A stretch of DNA of 64,000 nt from Intestinimonas timonensis (GTDB lineage: Bacteria > Bacillota > Clostridia > Oscillospirales > Oscillospiraceae): NCBI RefSeq assembly GCF_900626145.1, contig NZ_LR130817.1:1558095-1622094 (forward strand). Reading direction: 5' to 3'. Below, in pieces: positions 1-7,956 of this stretch. The position numbers and the translations under genes are program-made. Numbering within the stretch: position 1 is the stretch's first letter; every line of letters starts with the position of its first letter. The notes under the pieces were generated by a model that was not told the DNA's origin, did no database searches, and worked only from the letters and a program-made list of their open reading frames with translations.

Positions 1-625
1 TAAGTGATTAATAATCACCCGCCTATCATCTCACCGTCAGAAATGAGATAATAGTTCAAAACTTGAAAAACTCACGGTGAGTTTTTCAGGACAATTAGCA
101 AGGCGGTGATACAATGGCAGACGTACTGGCGGTGCGTAACGAGTATCGGGTAGAAAATTGGTCAGCGCTGATCCAGGAGTGTAATGCAAGCGGACTCAGC
201 AATCGTGAATTCTGTCGGCAACACGGAATTTCAGAAAAGAGTTTCTACTACTGGCTGCGAAAACTGCGGCACCAGGCGGCGGAAGCGGCAGAGACCCATC
301 TCATAAAGTTGGATTCAACTCCAACGGTCGAAGATATGCTTCATATCCGGTATCATGGAGCAGAACTCCGGCTTCCCTCTGGAGTGGATATGGATGTGGT
401 GGCAGCCTTACTGCGCTCGATTCAATCGCTATGATCGACCTGAGCAAAGTCCAAAACTACTACGTGGCATGCGGATACACGGATCTTCGCCGCGGGATAG
501 ACGGACTGGCGGCTATCGTAAGTCAGCAGTACGGCGGTTGTCTGAGTGAAGAAAGCCTGTTTCTGTTCTTCGGGCGCCGGACAGACCGAATCAAAGCACT
601 CTACTGGTCCGGAGATGGATATAGA
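1..625 (+). mobile_element. Remnant of an IS66-family element
   Basis: The left window edge carries the first two accessory genes of an IS66-type element (tnpA-like and tnpB-like, overlapping ATGA). The tnpB reading loses family similarity near position 625, and the large DDE transposase gene (tnpC) that should follow is absent. A hairpin (GAAAAACTCA / TGAGTTTTTC, about 65-88) lies upstream of the first gene. The element is therefore a 5' fragment that cannot transpose by itself. Its left end may lie outside the window. Confidence 0.75.
114..434 (+). CDS. tnpA: IS66 family accessory protein TnpA (Orf1)
   Basis: A 106-residue protein with the N-terminal helix-turn-helix typical of IS66 Orf1: residues about 15-50 include the family motif SNREFCRQHGISEKSFYYWL. 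The rest is a short variable tail. In IS66 elements this protein accompanies TnpB and the DDE transposase TnpC. Its DNA-binding role is family knowledge and is not tested here. The stop overlaps the next start (ATGA), the normal IS66 arrangement. The gene looks intact, but the downstream transposase is missing, so it is probably a relic. Confidence 0.85.
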   Translation: MADVLAVRNEYRVENWSALIQECNASGLSNREFCRQHGISEKSFYYWLRKLRHQAAEAAETHLIKLDSTPTVEDMLHIRYHGAELRLPSGVDMDVVAALLRSIQSL

Positions 626-676
626 CAATCGCATTGGTATCTTTCTTATTCAGCGCATAGCTGCTTTTTCTGTTGA
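431..676 (+). pseudogene. tnpB: IS66 family TnpB (Orf2), C-terminally truncated
   Basis: Residues 1 to about 65 match the IS66 TnpB core: YVACGYTDLRRGIDGLAAIV, then LFLFFGRRTDRIKALYWSGD. After the GDG motif, near position 620, the sequence departs from the family and runs into an unrelated tail before stopping. Intact TnpB proteins are about 115-120 residues and continue with a conserved basic C-terminus, so this copy lost its 3' third, probably by the deletion that removed tnpC. Confidence 0.8.
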
Positions 677-1033
677 ACATACTCTGTCCTCCGTTTCGTT
701 TTGGGTGGGTGGTGAACCGAACCCAAAACGGCGGAGAACGACAGCCGACAGAAAAGTTGTATAAACGACAAAAAGCGCCCGACAGGTCAAAGACCAATCG
801 GGCGCACGGTGGTGCAAAACCACAGGATGCTACACAGTATAGTACATACTCAATGCCGGACTTACCCGGAGGGGGAGCTGCGCTTTTTTAGCTGGTGCAG
901 CTCATGGGTATTGTGTAGAAAACAAAAAATAAGCACGGCGGCATCCTCCTATGTGCCGCCGTGCCTTTACATGATGTTAGGGTCGTCGTTCATTTTAGAT
1001 AGACGAAAGGAAACGGCGGCTCTGATTTTGATA
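677..1033. other. Gene-poor stretch between two IS remnants
   Basis: No convincing gene is visible here on either strand. The only clear structure is a strong stem-loop at 933-964 (GCACGGCGGCA pairing with TGCCGCCGTGC) followed by a short T-containing tail, which looks like an old terminator. The remainder is probably eroded transposon or flanking DNA. Confidence 0.4.
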
Positions 1034-1093
1034 TGCTCCCTTTAAAGTAGACAGCGGAAAAACAAAACTGTCGAAACGGAGGGAGCAATTATC

Positions 1094-1776
1094 ATGAGTT
1101 TAAAAGGCAAAATACCGCCGGAGGTAAAGATTCAGGCTGTGGAGGACTACCTAGCGATCCGTAAGGGTTCCACACAGATCCGGGAAGAGTTAGGCATACG
1201 ATTGAGCACTTTCCAGGCATGGCTGCGGAAATATCAGACGGAGGAGCCTGCGGGCTGCATCCGAAAAAGGGTTTTACCAGTTACCCGTCGTCGCTCAAGC
1301 TGGCGGCCGTGGAGGACTATTTAAGCGGAGAAGGGTCGCTGGACGCCATGTGCCGCAAATACGGGATATCCTCCCATGCGGTTTTGCAGCAATGGATTAC
1401 GTTGTATAATCAAGGCCATAGGGACTTCAAAACGCGCAGAGCGCAGGAGGAAAGCGGTATGGCCGAAAAGAAGAAATTATCGTACGAAGAAAAATTGCAG
1501 GCAGTGTTATATTGCATCGGGCACCGGTTGGATTACCGGCAGGCCAGCGAGCAGTACAAAATCACCTACCAGCAGATCTATAACTGGGTCAAAAAATATC
1601 AGGAGCAGGGAGAAACCGGGTTGCTTGACCGCCGGGGGAAACGCCGCCCTCCTGCCGAATACAGCGAGGAGGAAAAAGCTGCGGCAAAGCTGCGGAAGCT
1701 GGAAGCGGAAAACAGAAGGCTTCAAATGGAGAACGATTTCTTAAAAAAATTGAACGAACTCGAGGGGAGGCGGTAA
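1094..1776 (+). pseudogene. IS3-family OrfA (helix-turn-helix subunit), frameshifted
   Basis: Two reading frames must be joined to recover one protein. The first gives MSLKGKIPPEVKIQAVEDYL and an HTH up to about 1250. The second continues from about 1255 with KLAAVEDYLSGEGSLDAMCR, a third HTH (YRQASEQYKITYQQIYNWVK) and a C-terminal leucine-zipper-like coiled coil (LRKLEAENRRLQMENDFLKK). Three successive HTH units plus a coiled coil are typical of IS150-group OrfA. A single-base indel near 1245-1260 breaks the frame. Confidence 0.75.
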
Positions 1777-2045
1777 ACAGGCTCACACGCCGCAGAAAGG
1801 TCTATGAGGCGATCCATACGCTTCATCAGGAAAAAGGATATGAGATCGCATCGTTATGCACGTTATCCGGGATTCCCCGCTGTTCTTACTACAAATGGAT
1901 TCACCGGAAGGAAAGCACCTCAGAAAAAGAAAATACCCGCTTGCTGGAAGAGATCATCCGTTTGTACAGCGAAGTAAAAGGCATCTACGGTTATTTACGG
2001 GCATCTGCAATATGCCACGAAAAAACAATCCGCCGCAGCCATTGA
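1773..2045 (+). pseudogene. IS3-family OrfB fragment, N-terminal only
   Basis: Reading from the end of orfA in the shifted frame gives an OrfB-like N-terminus: RRRKVYEAIHTLHQEKGYEI, then IPRCSYYKWIHRKES, then EVKGIYGYLRAS, where the family has a YGYRRI motif. A stop at 2043 ends it before any of the DDE residues. This is the usual two-frame IS3 arrangement, now inactivated. Confidence 0.65.
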
Positions 2046-2096
2046 GCAGGACATTGTGGCGCCCATGCTACAAAACCTATCGGCGGTTTCTCCATG

Positions 2097-2136
2097 AAAA
2101 GGAAAGAGGTCTACCAGCATTTCGCTGGCAGACCTC
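2097..2136 (-). terminator. Rho-independent terminator of tRNA-Ser
   Basis: On the minus strand, directly after the tRNA CCA end, GAGGTCTGCCAGC pairs with GCTGGTAGACCTC around a 5-base loop and is followed by a T-rich tail (TTTCCTTTTC). Both position and polarity fit the tRNA gene. Confidence 0.8.
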
Positions 2137-2137
2137 A

Positions 2138-2231
2138 TGGCGGAGATGGAGAGATTCGAACTCTCGCGCCGGTTGTGAGCCGACCTACCGCATTTCGAGT
2201 GCGGACCCTTCAACCGCTTGGGTACATCTCC
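2138..2231 (-). tRNA. tRNA-Ser (anticodon CGA)
   Basis: The minus strand folds as a class II tRNA. The 7-bp acceptor stem GGAGATG pairs with CATCTCC, followed by the discriminator G and an encoded CCA. The anticodon arm CCGCA-CTCGAAA-TGCGG gives anticodon CGA, there is a long variable arm (GGTCGGCTCACAACCGGC), and the T-loop is TTCGAAT. The 94-nt length including CCA and the long variable arm fit serine. It reads UCG codons. A terminator lies immediately downstream. Confidence 0.95.
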
Positions 2232-2311
2232 AAATTTATGTTATATCCCTGGTCCCGACCCGCCGACCAATTCAGCCGGTGGAAATCGGGAAGAACAACA
2301 GGATAGAACAA

Positions 2312-2435
2312 GCAACATTATTCAATTTGAACTCGGCTGGAACCCGCATGGTTCCATGGGTTTCAGCCGTTTGGCACTCCGCATAGGAAACCTGATTTCG
2401 AGTCAGCCCCGTTATGACCACTTCGATACCGCTGC
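2312..2435 (-). ncRNA. tRNA-Ser-like sequence with aberrant 3' half
   Basis: On the minus strand, 81 bases upstream of the tRNA-Ser, the sequence GCAGCGGTATCGAAGTGG, followed by an anticodon arm CTGA-CTCGAAA-TCAG, looks like the 5' half of a class II tRNA with anticodon CGA. A paired arm follows (GGTTTC / GAAACC). Instead of a T-arm there is a 7-bp hairpin TGGAACC / GGTTCCA. A weak acceptor partner (GTTGC) occurs near 2312. It could be a decayed tRNA, a tRNA-derived element, or one of the unusual long-armed tRNAs known from Clostridia. Function is uncertain. Confidence 0.4.
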
Positions 2436-2507
2436 ATATGAAATGGTACGCACACAGCGCACTTTATAAAAGATACCCTATTTTTTTCGCTTTGTCAATG
2501 CCACGTC

Positions 2508-2536
2508 TTGAAGTCCCGGAGGCTTTCCGTTATAAT
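2508..2536 (+). promoter_or_regulatory. Sigma-A type promoter for the 2609 gene
   Basis: TTGAAG at 2508-2513 and TATAAT at 2531-2536 are spaced by 17 bases, ending 72 bases before the ATG of the amidotransferase gene. Confidence 0.65.
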
Positions 2537-2608
2537 ATGGACCAATAGATCATCCGCCGGGTACTGCAGATCCCGGCGTCAGAACACATTGGGAAACGAG
2601 GCTTTGAC

Positions 2609-3286
2609 ATGCATACGCTCCGCATCCTGGCATCCACCTCCAAGGGACAGTGGGTCAGTTACCAGCAGGCCCTTCGGGGCGCTGGTGCCCTTCCCGTGGG
2701 CGGCTACTGTCCGGCGCCGGATCTTACCTGTGATGGGCTCCTGCTGGCCGGCGGCGACGATATGGACCCCTCCTTCTTCAACCAGCCCAATCTGGGTTCC
2801 AAAGACATCGATCTGGACCGGGACCGGGCCGAGCTGGCCCTAGCCAAGGCCTATGCCGATGCTGGAAAGCCTATCTTGGGCATCTGCCGCGGCCATCAGG
2901 TCCTGAACGTAGCCTTCGGCGGCACCCTCATCCAGGACCTGGGCCCTGTGGGCAATCTCTTCCATCGTCACTCTCCAGGCTGCCACTGGGATAAGATCCA
3001 CCCCATCCGCACCCTGCCCGGCTCCATTTTGGACAGTCTCTATGGCCCTACCCTGGTCACCAACAGTTCCCACCACCAGGCGGTGGACCGCCTTGGTGAG
3101 GGCTTCAAGGCCACTGCCTGGAGCGAATCCGGCGTCATAGAGGCTATGGAACACACATCGCTCCCCATCCTGGCCGTTCAGTTTCACCCGGAGCGCATGT
3201 CCTATGCGCTCCGGCGGCCGGACACCGCTGACGGCGCCAAGCTCTTTGAATGGTTCCTGACCCGCTGCCGGGAACAGGCAAACTGA
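2609..3286 (+). CDS. Class I glutamine amidotransferase-like / gamma-glutamyl hydrolase family (C26)
   Basis: A 225-residue protein with the peptidase C26 fold. The nucleophile elbow GICRGHQ gives Cys93, and QFHPER gives His193 and Glu195, completing the triad. The N-terminal LLLAGGDDMDPSFF matches the PuuD-like group that cleaves gamma-glutamyl amides such as gamma-glutamyl-GABA. The exact substrate cannot be read from sequence. Length (about 220-250 in the family) is normal. It is the first of three closely spaced rightward genes with xpt and a thioesterase, ending at a terminator. Confidence 0.85.
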   Translation: MHTLRILASTSKGQWVSYQQALRGAGALPVGGYCPAPDLTCDGLLLAGGDDMDPSFFNQPNLGSKDIDLDRDRAELALAKAYADAGKPILGICRGHQVLNVAFGGTLIQDLGPVGNLFHRHSPGCHWDKIHPIRTLPGSILDSLYGPTLVTNSSHHQAVDRLGEGFKATAWSESGVIEAMEHTSLPILAVQFHPERMSYALRRPDTADGAKLFEWFLTRCREQAN

Positions 3287-3336
3287 CCTAACCGATTTTG
3301 ACGCGTTCACATGAGGACGGAGGAACAAAAAGTAAG

Positions 3337-3915
3337 ATGGAAGAACTGAAAAAACGCATTCTCAAAGACGCCGAGGTGGGAAACGGCGACATCATCCGCG
3401 TGGATATGTTCCTCAACCACTGCATGGACGTGGAACTTCTGGACCGGGTAGGCAAGGCCCTGGCCAAGCGCTTCAAGGGTGATCGGATCACCAAGGTCCT
3501 CACTGTGGAGTCCTCCGGCATCGCTGTGGCCTGCTTTACCGCCCTTTACCTGGGTGTGCCCGCGATTTACGCCAAGAAATTCCAGACCGGCTACATCGAT
3601 CCCGAGGTGTACACCGCCGAGGTCCACTCCTTCTCCATGGAGAAATCCTACACCATCCGGGTATCCAAGCGTTATCTGGACGAGGACGACCGGGTACTGC
3701 TGGTGGACGATATTCTGGCCAGCGGTCAGGCCACTCTGGGCCTGCTGGAGATCGTCTCCAAGGCTGGGGCTGAAGTGGCCGGCGTGGGCGTGGCCATCGA
3801 AAAGGCCACCAAGGACGGCGGCTCTGTGCTCCGCCGCATGGGCATCCGTGTAGAGTCCCTGGAGGTAGTCTCCCATGTGGAGGACGGACGCATCATCCTA
3901 GCCGGGGAGGACTGA
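3337..3915 (+). CDS. xpt: Xanthine phosphoribosyltransferase
   Basis: This 192-residue type I phosphoribosyltransferase converts xanthine and PRPP to XMP in purine salvage. The PRPP-binding loop VLLVDDILASGQA lies at residues 120-132, and the N-terminus MEELKKRILKDAEV and QTGYIDPEVYTAEVHSF match Bacillus Xpt (194 residues). The ATG at 3337 is chosen because the purine-rich GAGGACGGAGGA precedes it and the family N-terminus begins there. An upstream in-frame start at 3298 would add 13 unlikely residues. No purine riboswitch is apparent upstream. Confidence 0.92.
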   Translation: MEELKKRILKDAEVGNGDIIRVDMFLNHCMDVELLDRVGKALAKRFKGDRITKVLTVESSGIAVACFTALYLGVPAIYAKKFQTGYIDPEVYTAEVHSFSMEKSYTIRVSKRYLDEDDRVLLVDDILASGQATLGLLEIVSKAGAEVAGVGVAIEKATKDGGSVLRRMGIRVESLEVVSHVEDGRIILAGED

Positions 3916-3920
3916 ACCCC

Positions 3921-4328
3921 ATGGACCTGGATGAGCTGAAAGACTATACCAATCAGAAAAACGCCTACATGATCCACAGCGGCATCACCGTACTCACCGT
4001 AGCGCCGGACCGGGTCACCGCTCAGGCCGTCATCGGTCCCAACAGTCTGAACGCCGGCGGCGGGCTCCACGGCGGTGTCTACTTCACCCTGGCTGACGCT
4101 GCCTCTGGTGTTCTGTGCCGGGCCGATGGCCGGAAATACGTTACCGAGTGCGCCGATATCCGCTTCCTCAAGGGAGTGAGTGAGGGCGTCATCACCGCCA
4201 ACGCCGTGTTGATCCGCCGGGGCCGTCGGAGCTGCGTGGTCCAGGTGAACATCACCGATGAGGGCGGCTCCCTGCTGGCCCTGTTTACGGCCAACTTTGC
4301 CTGTATTGGCGACGATTACCACAAGTGA
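3921..4328 (+). CDS. PaaI-family hotdog thioesterase
   Basis: A 135-residue single hotdog-domain protein. The motif SLNAGGGLHGGVYFTLADAA at about residues 34-53 is the family signature (helix with HGG), with the acidic residue in LADAA in the catalytic position of PaaI-like acyl-CoA thioesterases. It starts 5 bases after xpt, suggesting co-transcription. The acyl substrate is unknown: these enzymes hydrolyse various acyl- or aryl-acyl-CoAs. A strong terminator follows directly. Confidence 0.85.
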   Translation: MDLDELKDYTNQKNAYMIHSGITVLTVAPDRVTAQAVIGPNSLNAGGGLHGGVYFTLADAASGVLCRADGRKYVTECADIRFLKGVSEGVITANAVLIRRGRRSCVVQVNITDEGGSLLALFTANFACIGDDYHK

Positions 4329-4332
4329 AGCA

Positions 4333-4371
4333 AACAGCCCGTCGATCCTCTGGACCGACGGGCTGTTTTTT
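4333..4371 (+). terminator. Rho-independent terminator
   Basis: ACAGCCCGTCG pairs with CGACGGGCTGT around a short loop and is followed by TTTTTT. It ends the 2609-4328 unit. Confidence 0.9.
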
Positions 4372-4389
4372 ACAAAAGAACCGGCAGAC

Positions 4390-4602
4390 TCATTTCTCCT
4401 CCGGCACATATTCCAGAATATCCCCTGGCTGACAGTCCAGGGCCTGACAGATGGCCTCTAGGGTGGTGAAGCGCACCGCCTTGGCGTGGTTGTTCTTCAA
4501 AATGGAGAGGTTAGCCAGGGTGATGTCCACCTTCTGAGCCAGCTCCCCCAGGCTCATCTTCCGCTTGGCCATCATCACATCCAGATTCACCACAATGGGC
4601 AT
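4390..4602 (-). CDS. XRE/YozG-type small HTH regulator
   Basis: A 70-residue Cro/CI-type helix-turn-helix protein: SLGELAQKVDITLANLSILK is the HTH, and FTTLEAICQALDCQPGDILE the closing helices. It is the usual partner of DUF2975 membrane proteins, and indeed the gene immediately upstream on the same strand encodes one, with its stop 12 bases before this start and the GAGGAGGGGG ribosome site in that gap. Such pairs are probably membrane-linked transcription switches, but the target is unknown. Confidence 0.85.
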   Translation of the reverse strand: MPIVVNLDVMMAKRKMSLGELAQKVDITLANLSILKNNHAKAVRFTTLEAICQALDCQPGDILEYVPEEK

Positions 4603-4614
4603 GTGTCCCCCTCC

Positions 4615-5184
4615 TCAAATGGTCAGATCGTTCTCCGCCTTCAGCTCCGCCGCCTGGCGGAAGAGGGCGGACATGACCAGACACAGCAGCCCGCCCATGA
4701 AAAAGACGGGCACAAAGAGAGCGTTGTAGGTCAGGAGGGGCAGAATGGATGCGTAATACCAGAACCCCCACAGCAGCCGGACCAGTGCGGCGGCCGAGAT
4801 GAGAAAACAGCACACCGCCGCCCGGCGGAGACTGATTCCGTTGCCATTCTGGAAGGGAACCCCCGCCAGAATGGTGTCCAGCACCCGGCGGGCCTGCCAC
4901 AGGATCACCGCTGTACAGACGCCGCAGAAAAGCATAAAGATGGTGAGCACAACATCATAGGCCCCAGAGGTCCACACCCACTTCCAGCCCAGGAGGAAAG
5001 CGATCAAAACACGGGCCGGCACCTCCCAGCTCCGTTCATAGGGCGTCAGCTCCAGCAGAGGCTGGAAACCCTTCATCATGGCCAGTCCCGGCACCAGCAT
5101 CAAGGCAATGAGGTTGCACACAAGGGTAATGGTGACCAGAACCTTCAGCACCTTAGCCAGCTTCTGCACACTTGTCGCGGGCAT
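4615..5184 (-). CDS. DUF2975-family integral membrane protein
   Basis: A 189-residue protein with four predicted membrane spans: VLVTITLVCNLIALMLVPGL, a segment near VLIAFLLG, the third around VLTIFMLFCGVCTAVILW and paired C-terminal spans (AVCCFLISAAALVRLLWGFW and LFVPVFFMGGLLCLVMSALF). The layout and the adjoining YozG-type HTH gene identify the DUF2975 family. The ATG at 5184 is preferred over an in-frame start 51 bases upstream because GGGAGGG lies 6 bases before it. Function is unknown. Confidence 0.75.
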   Translation of the reverse strand: MPATSVQKLAKVLKVLVTITLVCNLIALMLVPGLAMMKGFQPLLELTPYERSWEVPARVLIAFLLGWKWVWTSGAYDVVLTIFMLFCGVCTAVILWQARRVLDTILAGVPFQNGNGISLRRAAVCCFLISAAALVRLLWGFWYYASILPLLTYNALFVPVFFMGGLLCLVMSALFRQAAELKAENDLTI

Positions 5185-5319
5185 GGACAGCCCTCCCTTC
5201 GTGGACAGGATACCATCGGTGCTGTTATCTGTCAATGATGCTTATTGAAAAACGATAAAACTCATTGCTGTACTTTTCCAAATTCTGTGCGTCTGCGCCA
5301 TAGCGCCGGCACCTTGGCC

Positions 5320-5348
5320 TTGCATTTTTCGTAAAAAACACATATAAT
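5320..5348 (+). promoter_or_regulatory. Promoter of the pncA-pncB unit
   Basis: TTGCAT at 5320-5325 and a perfect TATAAT at 5343-5348 with 17-base spacing, 46 bases before the GTG start of the nicotinamidase gene. Confidence 0.75.
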
Positions 5349-5394
5349 AAAGTTTAGCTTTACCCCCTTTCCAGCAGAACAGGAGGCGGGCACT

Positions 5395-5922
5395 GTGAAA
5401 GAGCTGCTTATCGTGGTAGATTACCAAAAGGATTTCGTGGATGGCGCCCTGGGATTTGCCGGGGCGGAGGCGCTGGACGGCCCCATCGCCCAGCGGATCG
5501 CTCAGGTCCGCGCCAGCGGCGGCGACGTCATCTTCACCATGGACACCCACGGCGCCGACTACGCCGATACCATGGAGGGGAAAAAGCTGCCGGTGGCCCA
5601 CTGCCTGAAGGACACCCCCGGCTGGCAGTTCTACGGACAGGTGGGGGCCTCCCTCCTGCCCGGCGACCCGGTCTTTGAGAAGGAGACCTTCCCCTCTCTG
5701 GACCTGGCCGACTGGCTCCGGGAGCGGGACTATGATACGGTGGAGCTGTGCGGACTGGTCTCCCACATCTGTGTACTCTCCAACGCCGTCATGGTAAAGG
5801 CGGCCCTTCCCAACGCCGCCATCACCGTAGACGCCCGGCTCACCGCCTCCTATGACCCCGACCTCCATCAGAAGGCCCTGGACGTGCTGGAGGGCATCCA
5901 CATCACGGTAACTGACCGATAA
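5395..5922 (+). CDS. pncA: Nicotinamidase (isochorismatase-like cysteine hydrolase)
   Basis: A 175-residue enzyme converting nicotinamide to nicotinate and ammonia. The triad is visible as Asp9 (IVVDYQKDF), Lys96 (FEKETF) and Cys126 (LVSHICVLSN), and the metal-site residues in FTMDTHGADY are present. It starts at GTG, 5-8 bases after AGGAGGCGGG. The next gene is nicotinate phosphoribosyltransferase, so the pair forms the deamidating NAD salvage route (PncA then PncB). Length is slightly short for the family but complete. Confidence 0.9.
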   Translation: MKELLIVVDYQKDFVDGALGFAGAEALDGPIAQRIAQVRASGGDVIFTMDTHGADYADTMEGKKLPVAHCLKDTPGWQFYGQVGASLLPGDPVFEKETFPSLDLADWLRERDYDTVELCGLVSHICVLSNAVMVKAALPNAAITVDARLTASYDPDLHQKALDVLEGIHITVTDR

Positions 5923-5964
5923 CACCGCCCCGGCTGGACCGGCAGGCGAAAGGACGGACGGAAC

Positions 5965-7407
5965 ATGAAGCATACCGACAATTACACTCTTTTGTGCGAT
6001 TTTTATGAGCTCACCATGGGCAACGGCTATTTCCAGACCGGCATCGACAAGCAGATCTGCTACTTTGATGTCTTTTTCCGGGATGTGCCCGACGGCGGCG
6101 GTTTCGCCATCGCCGCCGGCCTGGAGCAGATCATCGACTATATTCAGGACCTGCACTTCACCCCTGAGGACATCGACTTCCTGCGGGGCAAGGGGGTTTT
6201 CTCTGAGGAATTCCTCCAGTACCTGCTGAACTTACGCTTCACCGGCGACATCTGGGCCGTGCCCGAGGGCACTCCCATCTTCCCCGGCGAGCCCATCCTC
6301 ACCGTCCGGGCCCCCGCTATCGAGGCCCAGTTCATCGAGACCTATGTCCTCCTCATCCTCAACCACCAGTCCCTCATCGCCACCAAGTCCAACCGCATCG
6401 TCCGGGCGGCCCAGGGCCGGCCGGTGAGCGAGTTCGGTTCCCGCCGGGCCCAGGGTCCCGACGCCGCCGTGCTGGGCGCCCGGGCCTCCTACATTGCCGG
6501 CTGCGCCGGTACTGCCTGCACCCTGGCCGACCGGGTGTACGGCTCCCCCGCCGGCGGCACCATGGCCCACTCCTGGGTGCAGATGTTCCCCGACGAGTAC
6601 ACCGCCTTCAAAACCTACTGCGAGCTCTATCCCCACTCCGCCACCCTGCTGGTGGACACCTACAACGTCCTCAAGTCCGGCGTCCCCAACGCCATCCGGG
6701 CATTCAAAGAGATCCTCCTGCCCCAGGGCATCACCAACTGCGCCATTCGTCTGGACTCCGGCGACCTCACCTACCTCTCCAAAAAGGCCCGGAAAATGCT
6801 GGACGATGCTGGCCTCCCCCAGTGCAAGATCGTGGCCTCCAACTCTTTGGACGAATACATTATTCGGGATCTCCTCCAGCAGGGCGCCTGCATCGACTCC
6901 TTCGGCGTGGGCGAGCGGCTCATCACCTCCAAGTCGGAGCCGGTGTTCGGCGGCGTCTACAAACTCTCCGCCGTGGAGCGGCCTGACGGCTCCATCCTGC
7001 CCAAGATCAAGATCAGCGAGAACCCGGCCAAGATCACCAACCCCCACTTCAAAAAGGTTTACCGCCTCTTTGAAAACGACACGGGAAAGGCCATCGCCGA
7101 CCTCATCTGTGTCCACGACGAGGTCATCGACCCCAGTCAGCCCCTGGAGCTCTTTGACCCGGAGGCCACCTGGAAACGCAAGACCATTACCAACTTTACC
7201 GTCCGGGAACTGCTGGTCCCCATCTTCCAGAGCGGTAAGCTGGTGTATGAAAAGCCCTCCATCGAGGAGATGCGCACCTGGTGCGCCGGGCAGATCGACA
7301 CTCTGTGGGACGAGGTCAAGCGTTTTGAGAACCCCCACAACTACTACGTGGACCTCTCCCAGAAGCTCTGGGACATCAAGCAGCAGCTCCTCAAGCAGCG
7401 GGGCTGA
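5965..7407 (+). CDS. pncB: Nicotinate phosphoribosyltransferase
   Basis: A 480-residue type II phosphoribosyltransferase making nicotinate mononucleotide from nicotinate and PRPP with ATP hydrolysis. Family motifs include LCDFYELTMGNGYF at the N-terminus, SEFGSRRAQGPDAA, AHSWVQMFPDEYTAF (with the autophosphorylated His region), IRLDSGDLTYLSKKAR and SFGVGERLITS. It lies 42 bases after pncA on the same strand and ends at a strong terminator, so both are co-expressed for NAD recycling. Confidence 0.95.
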   Translation: MKHTDNYTLLCDFYELTMGNGYFQTGIDKQICYFDVFFRDVPDGGGFAIAAGLEQIIDYIQDLHFTPEDIDFLRGKGVFSEEFLQYLLNLRFTGDIWAVPEGTPIFPGEPILTVRAPAIEAQFIETYVLLILNHQSLIATKSNRIVRAAQGRPVSEFGSRRAQGPDAAVLGARASYIAGCAGTACTLADRVYGSPAGGTMAHSWVQMFPDEYTAFKTYCELYPHSATLLVDTYNVLKSGVPNAIRAFKEILLPQGITNCAIRLDSGDLTYLSKKARKMLDDAGLPQCKIVASNSLDEYIIRDLLQQGACIDSFGVGERLITSKSEPVFGGVYKLSAVERPDGSILPKIKISENPAKITNPHFKKVYRLFENDTGKAIADLICVHDEVIDPSQPLELFDPEATWKRKTITNFTVRELLVPIFQSGKLVYEKPSIEEMRTWCAGQIDTLWDEVKRFENPHNYYVDLSQKLWDIKQQLLKQRG

Positions 7408-7425
7408 GCATGCTCATACAATTAA

Positions 7426-7462
7426 GGTGGGGCGGCGCCAACAGCGCCGCCCCACCTTTTTC
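7426..7462 (+). terminator. Terminator after pncB
   Basis: GGTGGGGCGGCGC pairs with GCGCCGCCCCACC around a 5-base loop, followed by TTTTT. It could also act weakly on the convergent HxlR gene. Confidence 0.9.
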
Positions 7463-7469
7463 TGTTTGA

Positions 7470-7799
7470 TTAGCCCACGCTTTGGCTCCGGTCACCCAGA
7501 GCATCCAGGATGGGCAGCAGCGCCGCCCCATGCTCGGTGACGTCATACTCCACCCGCACCGGCACCTCCAGGTACTCCCGACGAACCACCAGCCCGTCTC
7601 GCTCCAACTCCCGGAGGGCGGAGGCCAGCACGGTATTGGATACCCCGTCCAGGGACCGCTTCAGCCGGTTGTAGCGCAGGGCGCCGTTGTTGGAAAGGGC
7701 GCAGAGGATCTGCATCTTCCACTTCCCGCCGATGAGGGCCATGGCCCGGTTGAGGGGACAGGTCTCCATACAGGGACAGTTCTCATGGTTCTGTTCCAT
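7470..7799 (-). CDS. HxlR-family winged-helix regulator
   Basis: A 109-residue MarR-like regulator of the HxlR family. The N-terminal cysteine-containing motif CPLNRAMALIGGKWKMQILC is the family hallmark, followed by the HTH (RYNRLKRSLDGVSNTVLASA) and wing (DGLVVRREYLEVPVRVEYDV). Proteins of this group usually repress a divergent gene and may sense redox or electrophiles through the N-terminal Cys. The divergent neighbour is a LysE-type exporter, and a perfect palindrome sits in that exporter's promoter. Confidence 0.92.
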   Translation of the reverse strand: MEQNHENCPCMETCPLNRAMALIGGKWKMQILCALSNNGALRYNRLKRSLDGVSNTVLASALRELERDGLVVRREYLEVPVRVEYDVTEHGAALLPILDALGDRSQSVG

Positions 7800-7838
7800 G
7801 GTAAGCTTCTCCTGACCTGGTCAGTCTATTCTGCGTTC

Positions 7839-7875
7839 TTGCTCTTTTCTCCCGGTGTGGTATGATATACATACC
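7839..7875 (+). promoter_or_regulatory. Promoter with overlapping palindromic operator
   Basis: TTGCTC (7839-7844) and TATGAT (7861-7866) with a 16-base spacer point to the LysE-type gene. GGTATG-ATATA-CATACC at 7859-7875 is a perfect inverted repeat covering the -10 box, well placed as the operator of the divergent HxlR regulator. Confidence 0.6.
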
Positions 7876-7956
7876 AAGTGAGCAAAACATCTCACCGGTT
7901 ACAGACACCATGATACCAGCTTTCCCCCAAAATGCAAGCAGGAAAGGAGCCTTCCC

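Larger units (their letters stand above)
1034..2095 (+). mobile_element. Decayed IS3-family (IS150-like) element
   Basis: The left terminal repeat begins near 1034 with a TGCTCCCTTTAAAGTAGACA-type end, 60 bases before the first transposase codon. orfA carries a frameshift, and orfB ends at a premature stop after about 90 codons, before the DDE catalytic core. The sequence is then replaced by the terminator of the neighbouring tRNA gene at about 2096. No right-hand inverted repeat is seen. The element is dead and is truncated on its right side. Confidence 0.7.

Noticed and set aside
1856..2386. A 176-codon frame covering the IS3 remnant and tRNA-Ser
   Set aside because: It reads through the tRNA gene and its terminator on the opposite strand and has no similarity to any family.
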